64,000 nucleotides of DNA from Apostichopus japonicus (Eukaryota; Echinodermata; Holothuroidea; Aspidochirotida; Stichopodidae): positions 5,821,501-5,885,500 of the forward strand of contig NC_092575.1 of assembly GCF_037975245.1 (NCBI RefSeq). Reading direction: 5' to 3'. The first letter of the stretch is position 1. The number at the start of each line of letters is the position of its first letter. The translations under genes and the position numbers were made by a program. Shown here piece by piece: positions 1 to 11,900 of this stretch. The notes beneath the pieces are model-generated. The model made no database searches and had not been told where the DNA came from. It saw nothing but the letters and a program-made list of their open reading frames with translations.

Positions 1-111
1 GTATTTTGACCACGTAGATGAGAAGATAGAACGTAACAGTAAACATTTCTGTTTAAAGAGATTTAATCTCTACAAATTGAATTGATCTGGTAGAGTTGGG
101 GGGGGGGGTTA

Positions 112-262
112 GAACAAAGAGAGGGAAGACTCATAAAAAGGTGAGGGAAGGGGGAGGGAAGGGTGGAACAAAGAGAGGGGAGACTCATAAAAAGGTGGGG
201 GAGGGGGAAGGGGGAGGGTGGAACAAAGAGAGGGAAGACTCATAAAAAGGTGGGGGAGGGGG
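112..262. repeat. G-rich minisatellite, three ~55-bp units
   Basis: Three direct copies start near 112, 166 and 221. Each holds gaacaaagagaggg, then actcataaaaaggtg, then a G-rich tail with several runs of three to five G. A run of about ten G sits just upstream (98-108). No coding potential is visible. The G runs could form a quadruplex on the plus strand. Confidence 0.85.
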
Positions 263-423
263 CTACCATATCCTTTGGAAATGGCATTTGCAATAAAATA
301 TAATACTTTGTTTGTAATTTTAAAGAATGAAATGTTCCACCGTTCTCCCTGACCTCCGACCCCGTATAAGTCCTCTCCACGAATCTCACATTTTGCGTTT
401 GTGATATCTGTGTCATTTTTCAG

Positions 424-471
424 GCTGTTCGAGGTAAACCAGCCAAGAGGCCACAGCCCGACTACTTCTTA
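424..471 (+). CDS. Possible last coding exon of an unidentified upstream gene
   Basis: A pyrimidine-rich tract ending in tttttcag (416-423) looks like a 3' splice site. Read in phase 0, the following sequence encodes AVRGKPAKRPQPDYFL and then TGA. A second frame from the same acceptor, starting one base later, is also open and ends in a TAA near 490, so the frame is not certain. I do not recognise the C-terminus, and the rest of the gene would lie left of the window. The aataaa near 872 could be its polyadenylation signal. This call rests only on a splice-site-like sequence and a short open frame. Confidence 0.3.
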
Positions 472-490
472 TGATGACCGGAAGACTTAA

Positions 491-3400
491 ACCAGAAGAC
501 GATACAGTCGTTAGCAATTGGGAAGAAATTGTCCGCCTCAGAGAGTGGAAGAGGTCAAAGTTCACGATAGTTATTCTCGAGTGGTTTTGTTATTAGCGAC
601 TCGGGTGGATCCTTTCACTTGCCTTATAATGGAACCTGTAAAGAGTTGTATAAAACTATTTGATATCTACAATTTGATATGGATTATTTAGATAAGTTGT
701 AAACAAATCCGAAAGTTTCCCCGTCAGGGTTGCTGAGCTCGGCAAAACTGATATATGTGGGAAGGGTCAAATTCAGTGGATTGATAGGGCTCAAAAAAGA
801 GGCTTGCGAATCGGTGATCGCTAGACTGCCATCGTTTAAAGCCGGATATTTCAGAGCAGTTCTGGTCAAGTACAATAAACTTTGTTTATTCATAACACAA
901 TATGCATAGGATAGGCATGTTTGTCTGTGAGCAAAGGGAAGCCAGTGTTTCCCGAAAAAAAGCAAAGAATCGAAATTCAAACGGACCAACTTTATTGATG
1001 AAATTGTCATCATCCATATCTTCAACGATTTTAATCTTTCTGTTTTATTGGACGTATTTGTTTCTTTGTGTTTGATGGCTCTTTGTAAATACTTGTCTAA
1101 GTTATACCCACTAGGGACAGGTTTCAATCGAACAAATCTAGCAATGTCTTTTGGCATTCGTTTATGCCTCGTTACAAGTTAGAATTCAACTTTTACTAGC
1201 ATATCTCAATAGGATGATTGTCCCTGGATTTAAAATGTTGATTCCAGATAACCAAAAGCTTGTGTCCTTGGATTAGTTATTATTGAGTATAATGAGTCAT
1301 ATCTGTTGCTACCATTCTATCAGACTGTTTTGGTTGGAAAATAGAAAGTAGGTTGGCGGGGGAGGGGGCGTTTAGGGAAATGATCGGTGAAGACAGTTTT
1401 GGCAGATCTTAAGTGTGAAGCTAGTCGAGATATGTTAGTTACATAAATTAAATCAACTAGCTGTTTTTTAGTGGGTTTTGTGTACAGTATTATATTTTGT
1501 GAACTTTTTAATGAACCCCATCTCTCCCTCCCCCCCCATCTCCTCTCTCCCTCCCCCAAAACACCAAATAGTCATTAACATGTTACAGTTGCTACTACCA
1601 GTGTTGTTACAAATGAGACAATTTCCTCATTGTCTTTCTGTACCTGTAGATAGTTGAAATGATGTCTTTTGATTTTATTACACATCGTCAATCGGCTCAC
1701 AAGTGGAAAGAAATTGTTTTCCTAGAATTGGTTTACTCGGTAACTTTCCTCTCTGGCGAAAAAGTCTTATAATTTGGCATCACCGGTACTATAAAAGACA
1801 TTGTTTTAAATTCTGTGAGCCTCCCAATCAGATGTGTTCATCTTGTTTGTAGTTGAGTTCTAGACTACATTTTTCAGTGATTCCTGCCAATTATTTTTCA
1901 ATATACAATTTGAAACGTGTAATCGCACTCTGAAGATCGACCTTTGCTGATATCCTGTCATTTCTCAAGTTTGATTCGTAAAAAGAGAATGACCTTTTCA
2001 GCGATCGACTGACAAAGATCAAAGCTTTGCTTCAGTATTTTGGAAAACACTTGGTCTCAAATGTTTGCTGTAGGCTGTTGCTTGGTTTTTACTACTGACA
2101 ATCAATGGGGTACAAACCAAAACCATCATCTTTTGGCTTCAGTGGCAGAGATATTTGTGAAGAACAGCTCCCTCAAAACAGCTTCAGACGAATCTTTTCC
2201 CATTTAAAAAAAATCTCTGATATAATATTGTCGATTGGATCGGAACTGTTTTACTCATCTATGTGAAACTTTTGCATTTATCTGTTTGATGAACTGATTT
2301 TAGTCAGAATTTTTCCTGTTAGGGATTAACACTGAACACTGTTGCCTTCCATACGAAAAATCTCTCAGAGATGTAATTCAAATCTTTTGTCATTTTCTGT
2401 GAGTGTGCTTTACTACAAGTCTTATTTCTGGTTGCCATGGTGATATGCGTTTGTATTTTGTTTTTGTCGTGCATGTGTGAGTGCATTTTTCTACAAGTTG
2501 AATGTAACATAACTGACATCCACCAAAGACTTCCATATAATATTTTACTAAAGTCACTCTTGACAATTTTTGCAAGAGATTATTATTGTTATAATTTTGT
2601 GGAATTAGTGAACATCATTTGTATGTCTTTGCGGGGTTCAGTTCAACTTAATTGATTCCAACTTTATCTCCAATCATGATATCTTTGTGTTTTGTTCTAT
2701 AAAAAGTTGAATATTTCAGAAAGTATGCTGTGTTTCTTACATTTGTCAAAATGGAATGAGCTCTGATTTATAGTTTGATGCAAAAGTGACATTAAAGAGG
2801 AATGTGCCGATATCTTAAATTTCTGTATCTTGTATCACATATCTGTGGATTGTGAATATTTTACATCTGATTTAGTACAGGAACACAGACTGAGTTTGAC
2901 ATCTTTAATACCTGTATCTCACCAAGATTCAAACCAAGTATGGATATGAAATCTTATTGAAAATTTACCAAGGTCTGAGATTTGCAAAGCCCTACCATAG
3001 TGTATCAAGGGAGGGATATAATGATAGTACAATCGTCTGCAGAAAGTTACTCCCTCGTTAAGAAATGTGAAGCAACGTGTTGTGTTGAAGTAAACTCAGA
3101 GATATAAAGGTGAAGGGAGGGGATGGAGAAATGGGGGGCTGGAGGCAGTGAAGTTGTTTTGTTTTATACTGTCTTTAAGAAATGTAATGAGAAAATATGT
3201 AGGTTTGTTTTTTATTTTACTTTCAAAACTTGGACGTATTTTAACAAGATATGTTCACTTGTAATGTAGAGTTGGTAGGCACTGTCATAAGTAATTTTGT
3301 TAATTAGCAAGTACTAATCAGTCCTGTCTTTGCTCTGTGATTTGGCTCAGTTTGGTCTTGCTAAAGGTCATCAGCATTGCTAAAAAGTCTTCAGAAGAAG

Positions 3401-5921
3401 TTGAGTGAGACTTCTAACCATTCACGTTTGTTTCCAGGTATCAAGTAGGGATTAAATTAATAAATATGAAGAAAAAAAAGTTAATAAAATTAAAATACAT
3501 AAATTATAGTGTTGGTACAATGTTGTTTTTTTTTTTTTTTAGGTTTGCACATGAGGGACCATTATTCTATAGTCTTTCTAGCATATTTTGTGGCTATACT
3601 GGTGACCTTTAATAACTTCCTGAAAGTTGAAGGCAACTCACAAAGTAATGGCTATTGTTCTACTTCTTTCAAAACTTAACAACGTTCTTAATCCATTTCG
3701 TCTAATGTGTTTGTTTTTACGCTTTTCAACGAAGGGTTTGTCAGCTCTGTGAATCTCAGAGGTAATCACAAATAACTAATTTCTTGAAATGAACTTTAGG
3801 CATTAAAGTCATGTGTTTTGTGTGTGGTTGTTCTGAAGCATCCAGGTATATATACACATAAATTTACATAAATATACACATAAATTTTGAAGAGTTAAGT
3901 TCATAATTTAACTGCAACTGGTTGTCAAAGTGAGAAGAAAAAATGAAAAGAGTCAGAGCCTGTATTTTGAAGTGAGTAGTTTTGATCAGTTTGGTCCGTA
4001 ATCTTTTACTGTTACACGCTGCAATCGAGGCCAATTGACATTTTCGTCTTATGTTTACAGAGGAAGCATCTTGTAATGTGGCTCACAATATTTGATTAAC
4101 CATTTTTTGTCAAAAAGGCTTCAGAGTTGTGGATAATGGATCTATTTTCTCTTTCTCAGATTTTCCTATTAAACTCTCAGGGGAGTTAATTGCTATGATC
4201 CATCATCAAGCTTGTTGAAAGGATTATTAAACATGTTAAGGTATGACAGTCACCCGGTACCTGTCATAATTTTATTGTGTATCCATGGCAGTGTTGACCA
4301 TTTTAAGTAATTTCAGATGCTCACTGAGTGAGGTAGTATTACAAAAATAATATAAAAAAAAATAAGAAATAAAAATTCGGTTTTAATATGATCAAATACA
4401 TTGAATGATTAGAGAAACAAATGTAGAGTTTTGTATTTTTGTGTGTGATTTAATTGAAGTATAATTATCAGTGATTAAATGGAATCAAGTAAAGTCACAA
4501 TTGATTGTGATTCAAGGCCTCTGACACTGGGAAAGTGGGAGTAGGGAGAAATGCCCCCTCAATTATTGTTCACAGAAATGATTACACACAATCAGTTGTA
4601 GTCTTTAGATGCTTAAAGGAGGTATGATTACATTTGTGATTACACTTCTCCTTCCTTCCCTCCATTTCTCCTCCCTTCCTCACACACACCAAAGAAAATG
4701 TAGAACAAAAGCCTGAATCTCTAATTTTCAGAGCTGGCTAAGTCCAAGAGTAGAATGTGACTTAACACCAATTTACGATTGGACACCAATTTTCCGAACA
4801 GTTAGCGTCGTCGATAACTTAGTTTAACCCAGATGGTTCCCTGTTTTGCTTTTCCATTTGTGTAGTAATTTGTTTCATCATCAAAAGAGTTCACGTGAAA
4901 TACGCCATCTAGCTTTTACATTAAAAAAAAATATACGCGAAAACAATATCTTTCACTCCCAGCGAACCTAGTTCCGGAGGGGATTTCCCTTGTGTGCATG
5001 TTACGTAATAATATTCAAGTTTACTTCTCACACATGCACAGGTATGCTTATGAATTATGATTCCAGTGACAATTTGTCTTGTTAACAACGTGCCTAGTCT
5101 TGTACTGTCGGGGAAGCTATAACGACCTCTTTCTAAAAGAAATTATATTTTAGTAAGTACTTCTCGAAACTCTGTGCAGTAGATAACCATGTACTAATGG
5201 TAAATGTTGATGAACGAAATTAAAAATAAAAGTATGGACTAGGCTAGCGTTTAAAAAAAGGCTAGGCCTACAGTGACGGTTTGAATTCCACAGAGTCCTA
5301 GTTATGCGAAATTATGTATCGATCGCTTTTTCGGTCAAACCTTGAACAACTCGGGCGGAGTTTGTACATCCTTCCAAAAGTATAATAACGAATGATGTGA
5401 TAATATTTCATAAACTTTCAATCAAACTCCTATGAGCAGAAAGCAAAAATGCAGCTACCTAGATAAGTTGGTGTCTAAATATTGTGTAGGCCTAGGTACA
5501 GTTTGGATTTGAAGGCTGTCTATACATCTTTGACTTGTATAGCAACTTGACCATTTAGTGTAGCATTTTGTGATGCGATAATGGATGAATTAGTCCCAGG
5601 CTAAAATAAGAGGATATGTAAACTGTAAAAGTTGATAACTGGTTGTCACACACCAGAAACGGTTCATTATTTTCCTCATAATTTCAGTGTCATATTTAGA
5701 CCAAATGACCTCCTAAGCCATTCTTTTGATGAAACGTGTTACACCTCAAATGAAACATTCAGTGATTAATTTTTCTCTACAAAAAGTTATATTCATTCAT
5801 TAAGGAGGTTGGTGAGTCTATGGCTTACAAGGGGGTGCCTAAGATGTGAGCATTTTATGTTCTAGTTTAAATGGAAAACAAATACAAATTTTTGCATTCC
5901 CCCCATTTTTTTCATTTGCAG
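491..5921. other. Noncoding interval upstream of RMND1
   Basis: No convincing coding exon on either strand; the open frames here are short and low-complexity. It contains pyrimidine-rich tracts (1525-1560, 4650-4680), a poly-T tract at 3526-3540, and a dispersed repeat at 5530-5605 that recurs near 25.15 kb. Around 5.24-5.50 kb there are several TAGGCCTA-type motifs. The RMND1 promoter and 5'UTR exon(s) must lie at the right end of this interval, because a 3' splice site precedes the RMND1 start codon at 5920-5921. The exact transcription start is not visible. Confidence 0.6.
5530..5605 (+). repeat. Dispersed repeat copy (pair with 25145-25220)
   Basis: The stretch reading gacttgtatagcaacttgac, then a tract including tagcattttgtgatgcgat and ggatgaatta, is similar to 25148-25220 (gacttgtacaacaatgtgac, tagcattttgcgatgcgat, ggataaatta). 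The two copies are about 80% alike by eye and lie in the same orientation. Class unknown. Confidence 0.6.
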
Positions 5922-5967
5922 GTTGACACTTTTAAAGTGAGAAACAAATAAGTTTTCATTTGCTGAT

Positions 5968-8900
5968 ATGGCTTTCCGGTCGGTCTTGTCCTTTTGCAGA
6001 GGATTAGTTCTAAGGGAAACCAATGTTTTACATGCAAGAAACCTTGTGACTGGAAGAGATATATTACACCAATGGAAAGGTCATTCCACATGCAATCACC
6101 AATTACTTCAGAGGCATTTCATTTCTGACTGTTTTCCCAAAACACCAGTCCTTGGCAGATTTAGTTCAACAGTATTGGTGAGCCATTTATGGCCACACGT
6201 TTCCTATCCTAAGAGAATGCACCGTCCACAACATTTAACGGACAATATTATTAGATCCTCATCCACCCATCTTTCAAGTGTGCAGGCTCCTTCTTCAGCG
6301 AAAACCAGCAAGGCTTCCAAACCAGCCCGACCAAGAACAAAGAAACCGTCCACTCTAGTGCTCAAGGATGAGGTGAGAAAGTAACCCTTATTTGCTCTTG
6401 TGTTTCTAAGTCACAGTTTTTGTCAAATTGAAAGAAAAGCCTGATGCTTATTAACCTGTATTAATAACTTCACATTCCTTGTCCCAAACGTTGATAGGTA
6501 TTGTCCTCAAATATGGAAGAAGGACCAACATTGCAACCTCATCCCCCTCCTTCCCCTGATAGTACGTGGAGAAGATATATAAGTTGAATTTGTGAAGCCA
6601 ACTCCCTTCATCTTTCCTTAGTGAAAGGACCAACTCATGGCTGTTTGTGGTGTTACATCAATCAGACAATGTTACAAAATAATTTTGATATTTCAAACCC
6701 TTGTAAAAATTATTGTAAAATGTATTTGAGCACTAAACATACATCTCAAGTTATTCTTTATTAAATGGTGAAATTTGAATTGAATAGTGGGACATTTGTC
6801 TATTAAAGTTCTTTTAACAACTGCTCTTAAATACATGCCAGTAAATACGTTCCTGGTTTTTCTTGCAGGGTCAATGGTTATCGACAGCTTTCTCTACTTC
6901 CGAAGAATTCAATCTAGAACATTTCAGTCTGGATCTGCAAACTCAAGGAAACTTTCAGGTTGCTACTATGCCAACAGGTATGTATTTAGCCCATAGTGAG
7001 TCTGTAGGGTTTACGAATCTCACTGATATGATTAATACAACATTTTAATAGGCTTTATGTACTGACTATCCCATATTACTAAATGTAATATGAACTCGCT
7101 GATCTGGTTATAACTCTCTAGTGTAGGCACTGCACTGCTATTATGCTTGCTCCCTGCTAAAGAGTTTTTTTGACTTGCAGGGTGACAATATTTAAAATTT
7201 CAAAAATTGCAGTTGAAGTTATTTTAATAGTTTAACAATAACTTGATTTAAAGGCATTGAAGACTCAACCCCAAAACCGCATGCCGCATTCTGAAAAAGT
7301 TAACTTTCCGATGCTTGCAAGTGAAGTTTTCTTCTTGTCACTACAAAATGCAGACAGTAATGAAACGCGATACCTTGTACACTATGTACACTGTGTTGTG
7401 GGTATTGACTGTAGCTGTATGTATTGACTGTACACTAGTGTCTAATTACCGATGGTAGCAAGCTGTGTGTGTATTTTCTGGGATCGATGGTGGTGTCTAA
7501 CACTTCTGTTACACCTCATTCGAAACTAGGTCAGATTACCCGCATTACACGTTTCTTTGTGCGCGAGTCTTCACACCCTTTAAAGTCTCTGTCCAAGTTG
7601 GTCCTGGTGCGGTTTCAGGTTAGCCGAAAAAGCAGGTGAAGCAGGTGCTACTGTAGTACTAGTACCTCAAGGCCCCCAAAGAGAAGGGGCTTCCAGGGTC
7701 AAGGGGGTTTCTGTGTACCCTTCCAGGCAAAGTATGTCAACTTTTGATATTTGCTTTGTGCCTGCAAACCTTCATAAAGTGGTGGGGAGCTCTGCATATT
7801 GTGCCTTACTTAGGGTCGTATAGGGTGTTTATCGAACACTGCTGTTGTAACGTTGCCAAATGCCCAATTCATGATTAATAATGCAATGATCAATGTGGAA
7901 AAGACTGCATTTGTAAATTGTCTCTGTAATAAACGTGTGACAAACGCAGATGTCAATTACTGTTTGAATACTGTCATGAATATAGCAGTTTGATTCTTCA
8001 ATCTTCTTTGGTATTAACAGTTTGACAGTTAGCAAAGAACTTAAAGGTACTTCAGAAAAATTGATGTTTACCTTTTCTTAAACTATGTTTCAAATAAATA
8101 AATATTTCAGTGACAGAATTTTCATCTGGTAAACCTTGGTTTCAGTGACTGCATGATGTTGACTATTTCATTTATTGCAAGACGAATTATAACAATTTCT
8201 GAATTTATTTATCATAAAAATAATTAAAATTAAATTTCTGTTAAACATATTTAATTATAAAGGGACTGTGTAGTGACCCAAACATTGCTAGTCATGATAC
8301 ATAAGGAATGCCTTGACACTGTATAATCTTACTGTTTTAAAATAATTTAGAGAAAGAATTGAGAGAGATGGCAGTGATGGGCAGTATATTCCTGTGACAA
8401 AATTTGACTGTGGCTGTTGTCGGTAACAACTGTGTATTTTTCTGTAGTGGCATCACTAAATATTTAATTTGGGAAGGTGGGGACGGAGGGGGGGGGGAGG
8501 CTCGGTAGGGGGTGGGTGAAATATCTGTGTATTTACAGATTCTATTATTTGATCTTTCAGATGCTCACGATGTTTTACATATGAAAGTCATCACCGACTC
8601 ACAAGAGGATGAAGAACCCTCGGAGATGTTTATCTTTAGAAACGGATGTCTGGTGTTTTGGAACGTTGCTGAATCAACTGTGAGCTGAATGGATATTGTT
8701 TGCTAAGAGGTTTCAGGCAACAAAGAATTTCATTGTATCTGTGTGTGTGTGTGCGTGTGTGTGGCTGGGAGAAAGCAGGGCGGGAGGAAATGTGGAGTTT
8801 GATCCATGATAGAAAGTTAACGATGACTGAAGCATCATCATACATTTGCCAATACCCTCTCTCCTTATTGTTACCAAGATTTCATGGTTTTAGTCTCCTG

Positions 8901-11900
8901 TAACCTTACCAACCCCAAATCCCATCCTGTCCACTAATTAAAAACTCAATTATGTCCTATAGATGAATCAATCAGATGGAGGTTCGCTGAGCTGGGGGAG
9001 GAGCACAAGGGAATGTACACCCCCCCCCCACCCATCCCCATTTTGTGAAGAAAAGTGAAGGGCCCATTTTCAATTTTTTTTTTTTAATTAAGAAGGGGAA
9101 GTTTTGTTGACAAATTATATAATGATGTAATAAATTCTGCCATCTCTATGTCTTGTAGATCAAGCAAGTGATGAAGATTGCCACTAAGCATCAGTCAGAG
9201 CCCTATGAAGTTGCTCTGGTAAACTGGGAGAACGAACAGATGAATTACAGTTATGGAGAGTAAGTTGAAGAAGATATAAAGATGCTTACTTTTGTTTATG
9301 CAAAGTCTTTTGCTTTAATTTGGTTGCATTGGGGGAGAGGGAGGGGGTATTGGTGTGACAAGTCTACAGTTTACTTTGCAAACTACAGGTGACCAGCAAT
9401 TTCTGTCGGTTTTATGATTTTTGAGTCAAACACTGACTAATATCAAATTTTTTCAGGTTTCTATAGAATTTCAAAATGGGCATGTTTAGTTTCCCTCTCC
9501 TGCATGCTGATAGCAGGAATTTACACTGTCCTCACACAGCAGGTGAGAGTGCTTGAATATGACTGATCCAAGTTGATCCAATCCTCAGTTTTGTTGGCTG
9601 CGGTTTGGTTTTCGCTTAAAATTGCTTAATGCTTTCGTTTTTACCCAACATGTTGCATCAGACTGCAGTTTGCAGCTATTGGTTCACACCAGCAACTTGC
9701 CAGTTTCAACCAATGTAACTAACCACAGAGGAAAAAGTTTTAGCGGTCGCTGAGACTTTTTGTTGCATGTCATGCAGTTTGTTGCATGATATGCAGTTTT
9801 GGGAAAAACGTTCTTCTGTGCAAGTCAGTCAGTCAGTCTGTGTGTACGAGTCAGTGGTACGACTAACTGGCTTCAGCAACTATCAAAACTTTGGTCATAA
9901 CAACTGAGTTTCATGGCCCATTTCTTCAGTTTTCTGCAGTCTGGCAGTGTGTGATTGGTTTAACATTGAAAATAATATGCTACGTTGTTATATGACTGTG
10001 GTTTCTTAGAAACTAAATGATTGAACAGAAAATTGGGAAAATTTAGGAGAAACAGCCGGATAGCATGGAGGTTAAAAGCTGAGCTCTGTTTTCCCATAGC
10101 CTTGCAATTTATATTTTCAAAACTAATTTATTGGTGACTCAACTCGGAAAGAATTTCCAAAATCCTTTGCACTTTTTAAATTTGCTTTTTAAGTTTGGAA
10201 GAAAATGCTTCACCGTACAAATATTGAAGCATTGCAGATTTCAAAACTGAGAGTTTCTATTATGGTGTTGTTTAGTTGTATACGAAAAATAAAAAATATA
10301 AGCTTTAATATGACATCAGAACTAACATCGATGAAGCTTTAGGTCAAAGACATGAAACTACTTCAAAGACTTTTGCCTATTACTCACCTGTCTCTTCACA
10401 CTTGCTGCACTATTATCTTCTGCTATGCACAGTGTTCTTTCAGTAAGTAATACACACCTCTCTTTTTTGCCCTTTCTTACTTGCAGAGGAAAGACATGTT
10501 TTAAAGAGGACTGTATAGTCTTAAATGGGAACAGTTCAACGGAGGTGACAACTCTGGAGAAATTTGCCTTCTCAAATTCCATGATTTTATCAGGTGAACA
10601 ATAAATTTCATACAGGGGATGTCTTCTTGTAACATCTTAATTAAGGGAGAAGGCTGATTAAACCATTAACTTTCCCTAGAGATGATGTACAACTCCCCAG
10701 AAAGTTTTCAAGAAAATGATCTCCCATTTTGTTCTGATTTGAAAGTCGTCCCAGGGGATGCCATTTTGGACTAAATTATATATTCATGATGTTGTAATGA
10801 GACTAGTAGGTTGAACAGTTGACCTTTGCTATGTTGTTCTTTTTGCATATTTTCATGTTGAAAGTAAACAGTGTTGTCACTAATAAAACAATAAAGGTGT
10901 GAGGTAATGTTTACATCTTGAATATTTTAACTGCAACATTTTGCAAAACAAATGTCACATGTATCAAGCAAAACATTGAATAAGGTGAAGCTTTACATGT
11001 CAGCTTAATATATACTCCAGTCTTCAGAGTTGATGTGAGAAGGAACATCATTAATCAAGGGGTAAAAGCAACAATATGTCCACATGTTCTCATTATTTAC
11101 AAATTTACTGTTACGGATAATTGTTTAACTATATTGTTTCTTCTTCTGTTCCCTAATGCAGTGAAACTTGCGATGTGGGAATATACTTTAGATAAATTTG
11201 TGTCCTCGATAGAACATATCCCTGAGGTCAGTTGGATAAACTTTCATAACAGCAGTTATGTTTTAATTTTTTATTTATTATCAATTCTTAGAGAGTTGAG
11301 AACTCTGCCATGACATCTTTGCAGTGTTGCTGTATTAATGAAGTGATGAACAAGATATGAATATATTAGATGATTTATTAGATTATATATGCAAATTGTA
11401 CGCATAATTTTGACATTTGACTGATCTTCCTAGAAGCGGGTGTATTAAGAGTCTTTATATGATTGGTTGTCATACTGAGAGGTAGGCAAATCAAATATTA
11501 AACAACTCAGATCAATGGAAAGTGAATGTGTTATAGCTACAGTAAGTATGAATACTTTTTCAACAAGTTGTTTATTTTTGTTCTGTACAGCAGTAAGTCA
11601 ACAGCCAAGTCAAAAATCACTCATGGATTATAAAATAATCCCATCGTTAAATCAGCTATTAGCGTTGGCGAACCATTACTGTGCATCGCTTCGTCATTGT
11701 CACTAGTATCACGCCAGCAAACATCCAACTTAAGCCATTTTACAATAAGAGAAACAAATAATGTATTTCAATTCATAAACCAGAAATACGAAATGAACAG
11801 AAGCCTCTGCTCATAACCACTTCATAACAGCCAATTTGAATAAGTTTTTTTGTGGGTTTTTTTTTAAACGGGAACCTAATAGCTGTGGGTGTACAGCTGC

